45,644 bases of DNA from Lachnospiraceae bacterium (GCA_003543235.1 DPJA01000014.1:1-45644); one strand, 5' to 3'; counted from the first letter of the stretch, positions 1-8,436 are shown. Numbers and translations are program-made. The notes: generated by a model from the sequence alone, not told the origin.

Positions 1-132
1 TCAAGACACTTTGAGAATTTAGAGCATTTAAAACGAGAATTGTCAGCTTATGTTTACTGGTTTAACAACAAAAGAATTCATGGAACACTCGGATACAAAA
101 GTCCTGTTGAGTATAGGCAATCTCTCCTTTAA
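1..132 (+). mobile_element. IS3-family transposase (OrfB), C-terminal end only
   Basis: The frame is open from base 1 to a TAA at 130-132 and encodes 43 residues. The stretch WFNNKRIHGTLGYKSPVEY is the hallmark C-terminus of IS3/IS150-type DDE integrase-core transposases (rve domain), just after the catalytic glutamate region. The rest of the element lies outside the window. No other gene is coupled to it. The right end of the IS probably falls near 162, where the IS-like tail finishes in TTGCCTTTCCA. Identification of the family is confident; the exact IS is not determined. Confidence 0.85.
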
Positions 133-151
133 AATATTGTCCAAAAATATG

Positions 152-173
152 TTGCCTTTCCATTGCCTTTCCA
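152..173. repeat. 11-bp direct repeat at the presumed IS right end
   Basis: TTGCCTTTCCA occurs twice back to back, at 152-162 and 163-173. IS3-family elements end in CA, so either copy could be the terminal inverted repeat. The second copy may reflect a short duplication at the insertion point. This is inference; the partner inverted repeat is not in the window. Confidence 0.4.
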
Positions 174-185
174 ACAAGCCTTATC

Positions 186-276
186 ACTTCGGATCAACTT
201 GGTCCGAAGTCCCGCACCACTGTTGTTCTCCTCCTTTCTTCATTTCGATTCCAGCATCCCTTAAAAAATCGAAATG
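186..276 (+). other. Two hairpins in the leader of the sigma-like remnant
   Basis: Two perfect inverted repeats lie upstream of the sigma-like remnant. The first has arms ACTTCGGA and TCCGAAGT at 186-193 and 203-210. The second has arms CATTTCGATT and AATCGAAATG at 241-250 and 267-276. The second ends directly against the GGAGG at 276-280 that precedes the start codon at 289, so it could mask the ribosome binding site. A comparable leader with hairpins precedes the related gene at 13436. Confidence 0.5.
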
Positions 277-288
277 GAGGAACGCCTT

Positions 289-475
289 ATGGCTAAAATC
301 AATCTGCGGGATTATTACTCGTTCTATAGTTCAGACTTTTTTATTGAAGGGAAGAAATTACATTCACCACCGTTTTTATAACAAAGCCCACTATTCGTTG
401 GACGCTGATGGTGGAATCGAAAAAAATATTTTTTCCTATCCCTTTCCCCTTGTGAAATTTACGAACACAAAATGA
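289..475 (+). pseudogene. Remnant of a conjugative-element sigma-like (HTH) protein
   Basis: An ATG at 289, nine bases after GGAGG, opens MAKINLRDYYSFYSSDFFIE. This parallels the start of the sigma-70-like protein at 13436 (MKIINLKDYYTYYTDDMFIE). The frame stops at 379-381. About 370-440 another frame reads HRFYNKAHYSLDADGGIE, which matches the later part of the same family (KAHYSLDRGDGIEHN). The gene has therefore lost an internal segment of about 25 codons and is frameshifted, and its C-terminal HTH half is missing. Such proteins sit near the recombinase in Tn916/Tn6218-like elements. With the second copy it suggests that this island was assembled from more than one element. Confidence 0.7.
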
Positions 476-516
476 CTGATTATTTCTTATATTTATATGC
501 AAACCTATTTTTACGA

Positions 517-1347
517 CTAGCTCATTAATTTTTTCATTTTGACTTCTGTATCTGTATCCGGTGCAGGAGCATTGACAAATAACTTAAGACTCATATTATC
601 TGCCACAAAGAAACTTGTATGTTCAAATGTCAGTTTCCCTACTATTGGGTGATTGAAAATTTTATAGTTTCCTTTTTCGTTTTCAACATCATGCATCGAC
701 CACCATTTATCGAATTCCCTACTCTCATTTTTTAATTTCTGAACAAATTCAGTTACCCAGGGATCTTCAATATATTTACCACATTCTGCACGAAAACGTG
801 CGACCAGTCCTTGAGCCTGGTTGTCCCAATTATTAAAGAGTTCTTTGAATTTTAAATTCGTAAATATAAGCCAAATATAATTTCTTTGTGAAATATCAAT
901 TTTTCCAAAATCTAACATGACTAATTCAGCAGCTCTGTTCCAAGCAATAATGTTCCAGCGGGTATCAAATATCATGGACGGAGAAAGCGACAAGCTATCT
1001 AATATACGCTGTAGCATTGGATTCACATCATGATGGTATGGAGGAATATCTACTGGTGAATTTTGATTTGCCAAGGTATATAGATGGCGTATTTCATCTT
1101 CATTCAGCATTAATACACGGGACAAACTTTCTAATACTTGTGAGGAAACCTGTATATCTCTTCCTTGCTCTAACCACGTGTACCACGTAATTCCGATACC
1201 AGAAAGAGAGGCAACTTCTTCACGTCTTAGTCCGGGTGTTCTGCGGCGGGAGCCTTCTGGAAGTCCTACTTGTGAGGGCGAAATCTTTGCTCTGCGAGTT
1301 TTTAAAAAATCACCAAGTTCTTTATATCTGGATATTACCTCTTTCAT
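517..1347 (-). CDS. XRE-family regulator with MmyB-like ligand-binding domain
   Basis: This 276-residue cytoplasmic DNA-binding protein has an N-terminal XRE helix-turn-helix (about residues 8-80) with the family motif RRRTPGLRREEVASLSGIG. A PAS-like MmyB/MLTR ligand-binding domain follows (about 105-270), with the typical PALMIFDTRWNIIAWN-like segment seen here as SMIFDTRWNIIAWN. Regulators of this family usually repress an adjacent divergent transporter or oxidoreductase gene and respond to small ligands such as fatty acids. An AGGAGA site 9 bases upstream supports the ATG at 1347. It is divergent from the MFS exporter at 1514, with an inverted repeat between them, so it probably controls that exporter and itself. 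The ligand is unknown. Confidence 0.88.
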   Translation of the reverse strand: MKEVISRYKELGDFLKTRRAKISPSQVGLPEGSRRRTPGLRREEVASLSGIGITWYTWLEQGRDIQVSSQVLESLSRVLMLNEDEIRHLYTLANQNSPVDIPPYHHDVNPMLQRILDSLSLSPSMIFDTRWNIIAWNRAAELVMLDFGKIDISQRNYIWLIFTNLKFKELFNNWDNQAQGLVARFRAECGKYIEDPWVTEFVQKLKNESREFDKWWSMHDVENEKGNYKIFNHPIVGKLTFEHTSFFVADNMSLKLFVNAPAPDTDTEVKMKKLMS

Positions 1348-1404
1348 GTGAAAAGTTCTCCTTTTTATAATGCTAGAAAATAGAATGTGCCAAATCCTAA
1401 ACAG

Positions 1405-1420
1405 GTAGTATTTATACTAC
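1405..1420. promoter_or_regulatory. Probable operator between XRE regulator and MFS gene
   Basis: GTAGTA and TACTAC are arms of an inverted repeat around TTTA, located in the 166-bp divergent intergenic region. A related AT-rich half (TAGTAATAGTATAAAC) lies about 20 bp further on. Position and symmetry suggest the binding site of the adjacent XRE regulator; binding is inferred. Confidence 0.5.
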
Positions 1421-1513
1421 TATAAACACCTATCTAGTAATAGTATAAACCTTTGAGTATACTAAAATCAAATCTTTTACAAAAAAGAACAGATAAGAAA
1501 AGAGGTCAAGTTC

Positions 1514-2707
1514 ATGGAATCAGGGAACAAAAATAACGCTAAAAAAGCTACTTTAAATAAGCGTTTGATTTTATTAATGTCGGTTGCAAGTGGATTGACG
1601 GCAGCAAATTTATATTACATACAACCGCTACTAGCGGAAATTGCACAGTATTATCATGTTACACAAGGATATTCTGGTCTTCTGGCAACCTTAACGCAAG
1701 TTGGAGATGCTTTAGGGCTACTACTTATTTTGCCATTAGCAGATATCCTAGAAAGGCGGAAGTTGATTTTAACTATGATACTAGGAACGGGTGCATTTCT
1801 GCTCCTATTATTTTTTTCACCAAACATGATAATTGCATCAATTGCTTCCTTTGGAATTGGTTTTTGCTCTGTGATACCTCAACTTTTAATCCCTTTTGCT
1901 GCACAATTAGCCAGTCCTAGTGAAAGAGGAAGGGTAATTGGCAGTATTATGAGTGGATTGTTGATAGGAAACTTACTTTCACGAGTGGGCAGTGGATTCA
2001 TTGGGAAATATATGCTGTGGAAAAATATCTATTTCATCGCCGCATTTTTTATGCTACTGCTTTGGGTGGCTTTACGTTTGGTGCTTCCAAAAAGCTATGG
2101 AGATTCAAAAATAAAATACAGTGAATCTTTAAAATCAATGGCGGCCTTAATAAAACAGTTTCCTCTATTGAGAGAATCTGCTATCGTTGGTGCTATGGCA
2201 TTTCTGGCATTCAGTGCATTTTGGACGACACTTACATTTTTATTGCAAGGTTCGCATTATCATATGGGAACTGACGTGGCCGGATTATTTGGCTTGGTTG
2301 GAGTTGTGGGAGCATTATTTTCTCGTTCGGCAGGCAAGCTTTCGGACAAAAAAGGTGCAAGATTTACAGTCGGGATTAACATTGTTGTTATTATAGTGGC
2401 CTATGTGATATTGGGTATTTTAGGAGTTCAGTTATGGGGACTTATTGTGGGCGTTATTTTACTAGACTTGGGTGTTCAGTCCTGCAACGTCAGTAATCAG
2501 ACAAGAATTCATCAGTTAAGCGAAGAAGCACGTAACCGCATAACAGCTATTTACATGGTATCATATTTTTTAGGTGGGTCTTTGGGTTCATGGCTGGGAA
2601 CATTCAGTTTCCAACATTTCGGCTGGATTGGGGTATGTATTGTTGGGCTAGCCAGTCAGTTGATTGCCGGTTATGTGCATATAAAAGGAAGCAGGAATAT
2701 TAGATAA
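1514..2707 (+). CDS. MFS transporter, probable drug/metabolite exporter
   Basis: This 397-residue integral membrane protein has about twelve hydrophobic segments, the normal size for a major facilitator antiporter. The N-terminal half starts with a short polar tail (to about residue 17) and then helices including LILLMSVASGLTAANLYYIQPLL. The loop DILERRKLIL matches the MFS motif A position after helix 2, and a second basic loop, GKLSDKKGARFTVG, follows helix 8. NLYYIQPLLAEI places it with the YgaY/YfhI-type group annotated as exporters. GAGG 8 bases upstream supports the start. Substrate is unknown; the divergent XRE regulator suggests inducible efflux. Confidence 0.88.
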   Translation: MESGNKNNAKKATLNKRLILLMSVASGLTAANLYYIQPLLAEIAQYYHVTQGYSGLLATLTQVGDALGLLLILPLADILERRKLILTMILGTGAFLLLLFFSPNMIIASIASFGIGFCSVIPQLLIPFAAQLASPSERGRVIGSIMSGLLIGNLLSRVGSGFIGKYMLWKNIYFIAAFFMLLLWVALRLVLPKSYGDSKIKYSESLKSMAALIKQFPLLRESAIVGAMAFLAFSAFWTTLTFLLQGSHYHMGTDVAGLFGLVGVVGALFSRSAGKLSDKKGARFTVGINIVVIIVAYVILGILGVQLWGLIVGVILLDLGVQSCNVSNQTRIHQLSEEARNRITAIYMVSYFLGGSLGSWLGTFSFQHFGWIGVCIVGLASQLIAGYVHIKGSRNIR

Positions 2708-2892
2708 GTTCTTTATCAAATTTTATGACATGGCTATTGCAACCCTTTAGGAAAATTCTTTGTTGAAAAGTGAGCATTCTATTTGTGGGAAAATATACTA
2801 CAAAAAACAGATCTGGTTTCTGTTGAAAAATTCAATATAGTTGATGATATCCATTTGTTTTTATAATAACTGAAGATTGTAAAATAGCAGAA

Positions 2893-2943
2893 AAGCTGTA
2901 TGGGAAAATTATCCAAAAGACGAATTCTCTTCCCTTACAGCTT
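2893..2943 (-). terminator. Hairpin terminator downstream of merR-like gene
   Basis: Arms 2893-2906 and 2930-2943 pair over 14 positions with a single mismatch (AAGCTGTATGGGAA against the complement of TTCCCTTACAGCTT). The hairpin begins 12 bases past the stop of the minus-strand MerR gene, and a T-rich run follows on that strand. It may also stop readthrough from the MFS gene. Confidence 0.6.
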
Positions 2944-2955
2944 ATATACAAATAT

Positions 2956-3345
2956 TTAAAATTGACTTATACTTTTTTCTTCTGTGCCATCAATACGTCC
3001 CTTTAGATAATTGATTTTATACTCCACAATTTTTTGGTAATTTTGTATTTCCTTAAACTGCCGCTCTATTTCAATTTTTTGAGATTGGAAAAGTGCAAGT
3101 CTTCTTTCGAGTGTCGTATCCCCCTGCATACACCAATCCATATAGGTTCTAATTTGCTTTAAAGGCATTCCTGTGTTTTTTAAGCATTGTAACACGGCAA
3201 TCCATTCATAGTCGTTTTCATTAAATAAACGGCTTCCATTTGGTGAATGTTCAATGAAAGGAAGTAGCCCTTCTCTATCATAATAACGTAAAGTATGTAT
3301 GGAAATACCTGTTTTTTTAGAAGCTTGTGCAATTGTATCGTACAT
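2956..3345 (-). CDS. MerR-family regulator, AdhR/NmlR-like
   Basis: This 129-residue activator has a winged HTH at residues 1-70 (ISIHTLRYYDREGLLP is the MerR signature) and a C-terminal dimerisation coiled coil at about 80-120. The ATG at 3345 is chosen because GGAGGA ends 5 bases upstream; an upstream ATG at 3366 has no such site. A cysteine at position 54 in LQCLKNTGM matches the place of the single reactive cysteine known in AdhR/NmlR regulators, which sense aldehydes or electrophiles. It is divergent from an alcohol dehydrogenase gene, with a perfect palindrome between them, the same layout as adhR-adhA. Aldehyde sensing is inferred from this layout. Confidence 0.85.
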   Translation of the reverse strand: MYDTIAQASKKTGISIHTLRYYDREGLLPFIEHSPNGSRLFNENDYEWIAVLQCLKNTGMPLKQIRTYMDWCMQGDTTLERRLALFQSQKIEIERQFKEIQNYQKIVEYKINYLKGRIDGTEEKSISQF

Positions 3346-3461
3346 GTATATCCTCCAGCCTGGCAATAATCAATCACTAAATATAATTTATAGATCTAAG
3401 TATATGCTATGTCAAGAATTATTTATAGAAATATTTATAAAATCTGAAGATTCTTCTTGCG

Positions 3462-3492
3462 CTTGAGTATACTCAAGGCTTTACACTAATGT
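3462..3492 (+). promoter_or_regulatory. MerR-type operator and promoter of the alcohol dehydrogenase
   Basis: CTTGAGTATACTCAAG at 3462-3477 is a perfect 16-bp palindrome of the AdhR/NmlR type. It overlaps a possible -35 (TTGAGT, 3463-3468) and lies 18 bases ahead of a possible -10 (TAATGT, 3487-3492). Elongated spacers with a central palindrome are characteristic of promoters activated by MerR proteins through DNA distortion. Confidence 0.65.
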
Positions 3493-3515
3493 CATAAAAT
3501 GATTGGAGGAAAAAC

Positions 3516-4700
3516 ATGAAAAACTTTGAGTATTATGCCCCTACACGAGTTATTTTTGGAAAGGAAACAGAAAAACAAGTAGGAACATTAATTCGTTCAT
3601 TTGAGTGTAAAAAAGCACTTGTGCTTTTTGGAGGGAATAGCGCAGAACGTTCTGGCCTTTTAGAACGTATATATAGTTCGTTGTCAGAATCCGGTATATC
3701 TTTTATCTCTTTAGGAGGAGTTGTGCCAAATCCAGTGTTATCCAAAGTATACGAGGGTATCAATCTTTGCAAGAATGAACAGATCGATTTTATTCTTGCC
3801 GTTGGAGGAGGCAGCGTCATTGATACTGCGAAAGCAATTGCATATGGTGTGGCAAATGAAGGTGATGTCTGGGATTTCTATAATGGTAAAAGAAAGCCTG
3901 CTGCATGCTTACCTGTTGGGGCGGTTTTAACAATAGCTGCTTCAGGAAGTGAAATGAGCTATTGTTCTATGATTACGAATGAATCTGGGAACTTAAAAAG
4001 GGCATGCAATTCTGATTTGGGAAGATGTAAGTTTGTTGTTATGAATCCGGAGCTTACTTTCACATTACCTAAGTGGCAGACAGCTTGTGGTTGTACAGAT
4101 ATTTTAATGCATTCTATGGAGAGATATTTTTCTTCTGAGTCTTCAATGGAAGTTACAGATGGGATTAGTGAAAGTATCATGCGTACTGTAATTCATAATT
4201 CTAAAATTTTAATGAAAGAGCCGGAAAATTATAAAGCTCGTGCGGAAATTATGTGGGCTTCGAGTTTGTCACATAATGATTTGACGGGATGCGGTTCAGC
4301 AAGTGATTGGGCAACTCATCAATTAGAACATGAATTAAGCGGAATGTTTAATGTTTCACATGGTGCTGGATTAGCAGCAATATGGGGGAGTTGGGCCAGG
4401 TACGTATTAAAAGCAAATCCCAACAGATTTATGGAATTTGCCTCCCATGTTTTAAATATTCCATGTAATTTTTCTGAACCTGAAAAGGCGGCACTTGAAG
4501 GGATTGAAGCTTTGGAAGAATTTTTTATTGACCTTGGCATGCCTACAAAAATGGGTGATTTAGACATAATACTAACGGAATTGCAGATTGAAGAGCTTGC
4601 ACAAAAATGCAGTTTTGAAAATCAACGAACCATAGGAAATTTCAAGGTACTAAATAAAGAAGACATGAAAGAGATATATAGAATGGCTTCATCACAATAA
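3516..4700 (+). CDS. Iron-containing alcohol dehydrogenase, YqhD/butanol dehydrogenase type
   Basis: This 394-residue cytoplasmic enzyme reduces aldehydes to alcohols with NAD(P)H. The N-terminal nucleotide-binding domain carries GGGSVIDTAKAIA (residues 97-109). The C-terminal metal domain keeps the four ligands of the family: D195 and H199 in DILMHS, H268 in WATHQLEHE and H282 in SHGAGLA. Length matches BDH/YqhD enzymes (about 385-395). A GGAGG site 6 bases upstream supports the start. It stands alone with its own terminator and is divergent from an AdhR-like regulator. Together these suggest detoxification of reactive aldehydes rather than solvent production, which is inference. Confidence 0.92.
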   Translation: MKNFEYYAPTRVIFGKETEKQVGTLIRSFECKKALVLFGGNSAERSGLLERIYSSLSESGISFISLGGVVPNPVLSKVYEGINLCKNEQIDFILAVGGGSVIDTAKAIAYGVANEGDVWDFYNGKRKPAACLPVGAVLTIAASGSEMSYCSMITNESGNLKRACNSDLGRCKFVVMNPELTFTLPKWQTACGCTDILMHSMERYFSSESSMEVTDGISESIMRTVIHNSKILMKEPENYKARAEIMWASSLSHNDLTGCGSASDWATHQLEHELSGMFNVSHGAGLAAIWGSWARYVLKANPNRFMEFASHVLNIPCNFSEPEKAALEGIEALEEFFIDLGMPTKMGDLDIILTELQIEELAQKCSFENQRTIGNFKVLNKEDMKEIYRMASSQ

Positions 4701-4787
4701 AAAGGATTCTCTTTTTTATTATAACAATTTGATTTAGTTCTGGAAAAGGACGGGAACTGGATAATTGTAAAATGACAAATAAGATAC

Positions 4788-4829
4788 AAAAGGCAGAAAA
4801 TCTAAACTAGTTATGGTTTTCTGCCTTTT
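4788..4829 (+). terminator. Rho-independent terminator after the alcohol dehydrogenase
   Basis: AAAAGGCAGAAAA (4788-4800) pairs perfectly with TTTTCTGCCTTTT (4817-4829) around a 16-base loop. The hairpin is U-rich on its 3' side and A-rich on its 5' side, so it can act in both directions. The rest of 4701-5023 holds only AT-rich sequence and the promoter of the next gene. Confidence 0.8.
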
Positions 4830-4977
4830 ATAAAATTATAAAAGTTCATAAATGTAAAAATACCAAATGGCTTTTTAATCTACAGAATGGTACGTGGTAA
4901 GAATATTATCAAATTTTCTACAGTTCTTAAATATTATCCCACTATTTCGTTAATAAACGTAAATCTTTAAAAGTAAC

Positions 4978-5008
4978 TTGACTTAAAGCGCGCTTTAAGT
5001 GATATTTT
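4978..5008 (+). promoter_or_regulatory. MerR-type promoter with 20-bp palindrome
   Basis: TTGACT (4978-4983) and TATTTT (5003-5008) are separated by 19 bases, the stretched spacing of MerR-activated promoters. The perfect palindrome ACTTAAAGCGCGCTTTAAGT occupies 4981-5000, inside the spacer. It is therefore very likely the operator of the regulator encoded just downstream, which would control its own operon. Confidence 0.8.
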
Positions 5009-5032
5009 AGGTATGTAAGGGAGGTGTTTTTT

Positions 5033-5410
5033 ATGGCAGACATTGAAATAAGTGACGTATCAAAATTAATGAAACTAAACTCTAGTACGTTAAGGTACTA
5101 CGAAAGCATTGGATTAATCACGGATATAAAAAGAAATGCTTCTGGAAAAAGAATATACAGTGAGGAAGACATAAAATGGATTGAGATGATAGGCAGGCTT
5201 AGAGAAACTGGAATGAATATAAATAAAATGAAGAAATATGCTCAATTGCGGAAGATGGGAGATTCAACTATTACAGAAAGAAAAAATATTATGAAAGAAC
5301 ATTTAGAATTTATTGAAAATAAGATTGAAGAATTATCTAAATCACGAGATTATGTTGCAAAAAAAGTTGAAATTTATACGGAAATGGAGGGAAAAATGAA
5401 TGGAAGATAG
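5033..5410 (+). CDS. MerR-family regulator (autoregulated operon leader)
   Basis: This 125-residue protein has a MerR winged HTH at residues 1-70 (LNSSTLRYYESIGLI) and a C-terminal coiled coil with many K/E residues at about 75-118. The ATG at 5033 is chosen because GGGAGG ends about 7 bases upstream; a GTG at 5024 lies within that site. There is no metal-binding cysteine cluster, which suggests sensing of an organic effector. It is the first gene of an operon with the decarboxylase-like protein (11-base overlap) and the MFS exporter, behind a typical MerR promoter. The effector is unknown. Confidence 0.87.
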   Translation: MADIEISDVSKLMKLNSSTLRYYESIGLITDIKRNASGKRIYSEEDIKWIEMIGRLRETGMNINKMKKYAQLRKMGDSTITERKNIMKEHLEFIENKIEELSKSRDYVAKKVEIYTEMEGKMNGR

Positions 5411-6206
5411 ATTGAAACGAGGACTAAAAAAATTACAAGAGGTAGACGGGAAATCTGGTGATAATGTAGTAAATAGCATGAATGACATATTTCCAGATTT
5501 GGTTAAGTATATGATTGAGTACGTTTGGGGGGATATATACTCAAGAAATATACTGGATTTAAAATCAAAAGAAATGGCTGTAGTAGCGGCATTAACAGCG
5601 ATGGGAAATGCAAAACCACAATTAAAGGTTCACATAAATGGAGCATTAAATGTTGGCTGTACGATTAATGAAATTAAAGAAATAATACTTCAAATGTCCG
5701 CTTATGCTGGTTTCCCAGCAAGTATAAATGTGATGAACGAATTAAAGAACGTGTTAAAGGAACGTAAAAATCAAGGGATAAAGGATTGTATAGGAGAAGA
5801 ACCAACAAATAAAGTTTTATCTTCGGAAAGATACGAAGTCGGTCTAAAAGAACTTTCTGAATTGGATAGTCATCAAGCGGAACTGCTTAATGAAACATAT
5901 AAAGATATTTCACCAGATTTGGTTCAGCTTATAATATGTGCTCAAGCCGATATTTCGGCAAGGAACAATTTAAGTAAAAGATTTAGGGAGCTATCTACTA
6001 TTTCAGCTTTGGCAGCTTTGGGAACTGCTGTTCCACAGTTAAAATTTCATATTAATGCAGGAATTAATGTAGGTTTAACGGTTGACGAAATTAAGGAGAT
6101 TATGCTTCTGGTTTCTGTATATTCAGGTTTTCCCAAAGCTATAAACGGAACTAATGCTTTAAAAGAGATTATAACAGAAAGAAGTGTTAAAGATCTGTGT
6201 GGATAG
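5400..6206 (+). CDS. Carboxymuconolactone decarboxylase family protein, two tandem domains
   Basis: This 268-residue protein contains two CMD/AhpD-like repeats, at about residues 45-125 and 175-255. Each shows the same pattern, KPQLKVHINGALNVG in the first and VPQLKFHINAGINVG in the second, followed by EIKEI. The family includes gamma-carboxymuconolactone decarboxylase and AhpD peroxidase partners. No CxxC is present, so AhpD-like disulfide chemistry is unlikely. The repeats align with each other, consistent with an internal duplication. The start overlaps the end of the MerR gene (ATGAATGGAAG), indicating translational coupling. The reaction is not known; pairing with an exporter and a MerR sensor suggests detoxification of an organic compound. 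Confidence 0.85.
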   Translation: MEDRLKRGLKKLQEVDGKSGDNVVNSMNDIFPDLVKYMIEYVWGDIYSRNILDLKSKEMAVVAALTAMGNAKPQLKVHINGALNVGCTINEIKEIILQMSAYAGFPASINVMNELKNVLKERKNQGIKDCIGEEPTNKVLSSERYEVGLKELSELDSHQAELLNETYKDISPDLVQLIICAQADISARNNLSKRFRELSTISALAALGTAVPQLKFHINAGINVGLTVDEIKEIMLLVSVYSGFPKAINGTNALKEIITERSVKDLCG

Positions 6207-6246
6207 AGAGTTTGAAAGAAAAATATTAGAGGACAGGAATGAGTAA

Positions 6247-7428
6247 ATGAGTGATACTATAAAAGATTCAAATACAATAAACAGGTTTCCGATTCTGGAG
6301 TTACTTGTCTTGGCAATGACAATATTTACAGCCATTATGACAGAAACACTTCCGGCAGGTCTGTTGCCACAAATAGGAAAGAGCCTTGGAGTCTCAGAAA
6401 GTCTTGCTGGCCAGTTAGTTACCCTATATGCAATTGGCTCATTAATTGCCGCTATACCATTGATTACCATAACTCGAAGTTGGCGGCGTCGCCCACTTCT
6501 TCTTATATCTACTTGCGGATTGCTTATTTTCAATACAATTACAGCAATATCATCTAACTATATGTTGACATTAATTGTACGCCTTTTTGCGGGGATATTT
6601 GCTGGAGTTTTGTGGGGAATGATTCCTGGATATGCCCGGCGCATGGTTCCAGATAATTTAAAGGGACGAGGTTTAGCGATAGCAATGATGGGTGTCCCAA
6701 TTGCTTTAGCCCTTGGAGTACCTGTTGGAACATTTCTGGGCAACATTGTTGGCTGGCGCTATATATTTACATTCATGGCAATACTTAATTTGATTTCGGT
6801 AATATGGATTATTATAAAAGTCCCTGACTATCAAGGACAGTCTGATAAAGCCGCGTTTTCTGTTTTGAGTATTTTGAAGACTTCTGGAGTATGCCCTATT
6901 TTATTCGTTATTATGACTTGGATACTGTCTCACAATATTATTTACACTTATATAAATCCATTTCTAACGTCATTGGGTATTGTGAATCATATTGATTTGG
7001 CATTGTTCATTTTTGGTATTTCAGCAATCGTAGGTATATGGATTGTTGGTCTATTCATAGACCGGTGGTTACGGTTATTAGTTTTGATAAGTATATTTGT
7101 ATTTTTATTGGATTCAATCCTGTTTGGAATATCTACCAATAATCTTATAGCTATCTATGTATGTACTGCTATTTGGGGGCTTACCTTTGGTGGTTCATCT
7201 ACGCTATTAAGCACATCACTTGCTAATACTGTTCCAGATGAAGGCGTTGATATAGCTATGTCGATAAGCACAACTGTGTGGAACTTGGCTATAGCAGGTG
7301 GAGGATTCGTTGGTGGAATACTCCTTAAAAGTTTCGGTGCTACTTTGTTTCTCAAAGTATTATTTATATTATTAATTATAGCATTTTTAACAGCCTATAT
7401 GGCAAAAAAACATGGATTTACTAAATAA
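6247..7428 (+). CDS. MFS transporter, AraJ/YdhP-like exporter
   Basis: This 393-residue protein has about twelve membrane helices. The segment AIMTETLPAGLLPQIGKSLGVSESLAGQ is typical of AraJ/SotB/YdhP-type efflux proteins (given here only as a landmark at residues 21-48). SWRRRPLL is the basic motif A loop between helices 2 and 3. It starts 40 bases after the CMD gene on the same strand, so it is the third gene of the MerR-controlled operon. It probably exports the compound that the operon senses or its modified product. The substrate is unknown. The 126 bases after it contain no clear gene. Confidence 0.88.
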   Translation: MSDTIKDSNTINRFPILELLVLAMTIFTAIMTETLPAGLLPQIGKSLGVSESLAGQLVTLYAIGSLIAAIPLITITRSWRRRPLLLISTCGLLIFNTITAISSNYMLTLIVRLFAGIFAGVLWGMIPGYARRMVPDNLKGRGLAIAMMGVPIALALGVPVGTFLGNIVGWRYIFTFMAILNLISVIWIIIKVPDYQGQSDKAAFSVLSILKTSGVCPILFVIMTWILSHNIIYTYINPFLTSLGIVNHIDLALFIFGISAIVGIWIVGLFIDRWLRLLVLISIFVFLLDSILFGISTNNLIAIYVCTAIWGLTFGGSSTLLSTSLANTVPDEGVDIAMSISTTVWNLAIAGGGFVGGILLKSFGATLFLKVLFILLIIAFLTAYMAKKHGFTK

Positions 7429-7554
7429 AAACATAGAGCTGATAACAGCAAATGTCTGGCTTAAAACACCCTATATCAATAAAGGTTTCAATAGCTTTTA
7501 ATTATTCAATATAATATTGAAATTTAAGTGAAATATAGTAGCTTAATTAACTGT

Positions 7555-8436
7555 TTAAGGATATAAATTCAATGCTATTTCTAAAAAACATTTGGTAGCA
7601 GGTGAAATATTATCTTTTTTCCAAACAAAAGATGGTTGATAAGCATGGCGATTTGTCCCCAGCAACTCCTTATATATAAGGTCGCTCCTTAAATATTTTG
7701 CAGATTCATGAATTAGTGCAATACCAATCCCACATGATACAAGTGATAAAATAGTTTGCATTTCATTTGCTGTCTGACAGATTTGAGGACTAAAACCAGA
7801 ATCCATGCACATTTTAATCATGCTGTCATAATAAAAAGCTCCAACCTCTCGATTGGTAGTAATCAGATCTTCAGTTTTCAGATCGTTAATAAAAATATTT
7901 TGTTTTTCAGACAAGCGGTGTTCTTTTGGCATCGCTACCCAATAAGATTCTTTTCTTATAATATGAAAATTCAGATTCGGATTATTTGCAGGAAATCCTG
8001 AAATTCCAATATGAATATTTCCATTTTGTAAAGCCTCAATTTGATTTATTGTATGTAAATGTTGCAAGGATATTTTTACGTTTGGAAATCTCTTTCGGTA
8101 TATTTCAATAACATGAGGGAGTATATCCCATGAGGTAGATTCGACAAAGCCAATCACTAATTCCCCGAAAACTCCTGAAAATGCCTGCCTTGTTATATCT
8201 ACTGCGTAATCGGCTTGTGTAATTATTAATCTAGCCTGATTTAGAAAAAGTTTTCCTGCATCAGTAAGAGAAACGGTACGTTTTGTTCTAACAAAAAGCT
8301 TACCGCCTAAATCTTGTTCTAATTGTTGAATTTGCTGGCTTAAAGCAGGTTGCGCTATACCTACTTTTTTAGCCGCTCTACCAAAATGTAGTTCTTCAGC
8401 AACAGCTATAAAATATTTAAGTTGTCGAAATTCCAT
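7555..8436 (-). CDS. LysR-family transcriptional regulator
   Basis: This 293-residue regulator has an N-terminal winged HTH (MEFRQLKYFIAVAEELHFGR and LSQQIQQLEQDLGGKLF, residues 1-60) and a C-terminal substrate-binding domain (about 90-290). The frame is open further upstream, but the ATG at 8436 begins the canonical LysR N-terminus and has AGAGGGAAG upstream, so longer starts are rejected. It belongs to the CynR/CbbR-like branch judged by FGRAAKKVGIAQPALSQQI. It is divergent from the short-chain dehydrogenase gene, with a perfect 20-bp palindrome between them, so it is probably that gene's activator. The coinducer is unknown. Confidence 0.9.
   Translation of the reverse strand: MEFRQLKYFIAVAEELHFGRAAKKVGIAQPALSQQIQQLEQDLGGKLFVRTKRTVSLTDAGKLFLNQARLIITQADYAVDITRQAFSGVFGELVIGFVESTSWDILPHVIEIYRKRFPNVKISLQHLHTINQIEALQNGNIHIGISGFPANNPNLNFHIIRKESYWVAMPKEHRLSEKQNIFINDLKTEDLITTNREVGAFYYDSMIKMCMDSGFSPQICQTANEMQTILSLVSCGIGIALIHESAKYLRSDLIYKELLGTNRHAYQPSFVWKKDNISPATKCFLEIALNLYP

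Noticed and set aside
50..475. 141-codon plus-strand open frame spanning the IS end and sigma-like remnant
   Set aside because: It starts in the wrong frame of the transposase and crosses the IS boundary. Only its last 40 codons reflect an old gene, which is reported as the pseudogene.
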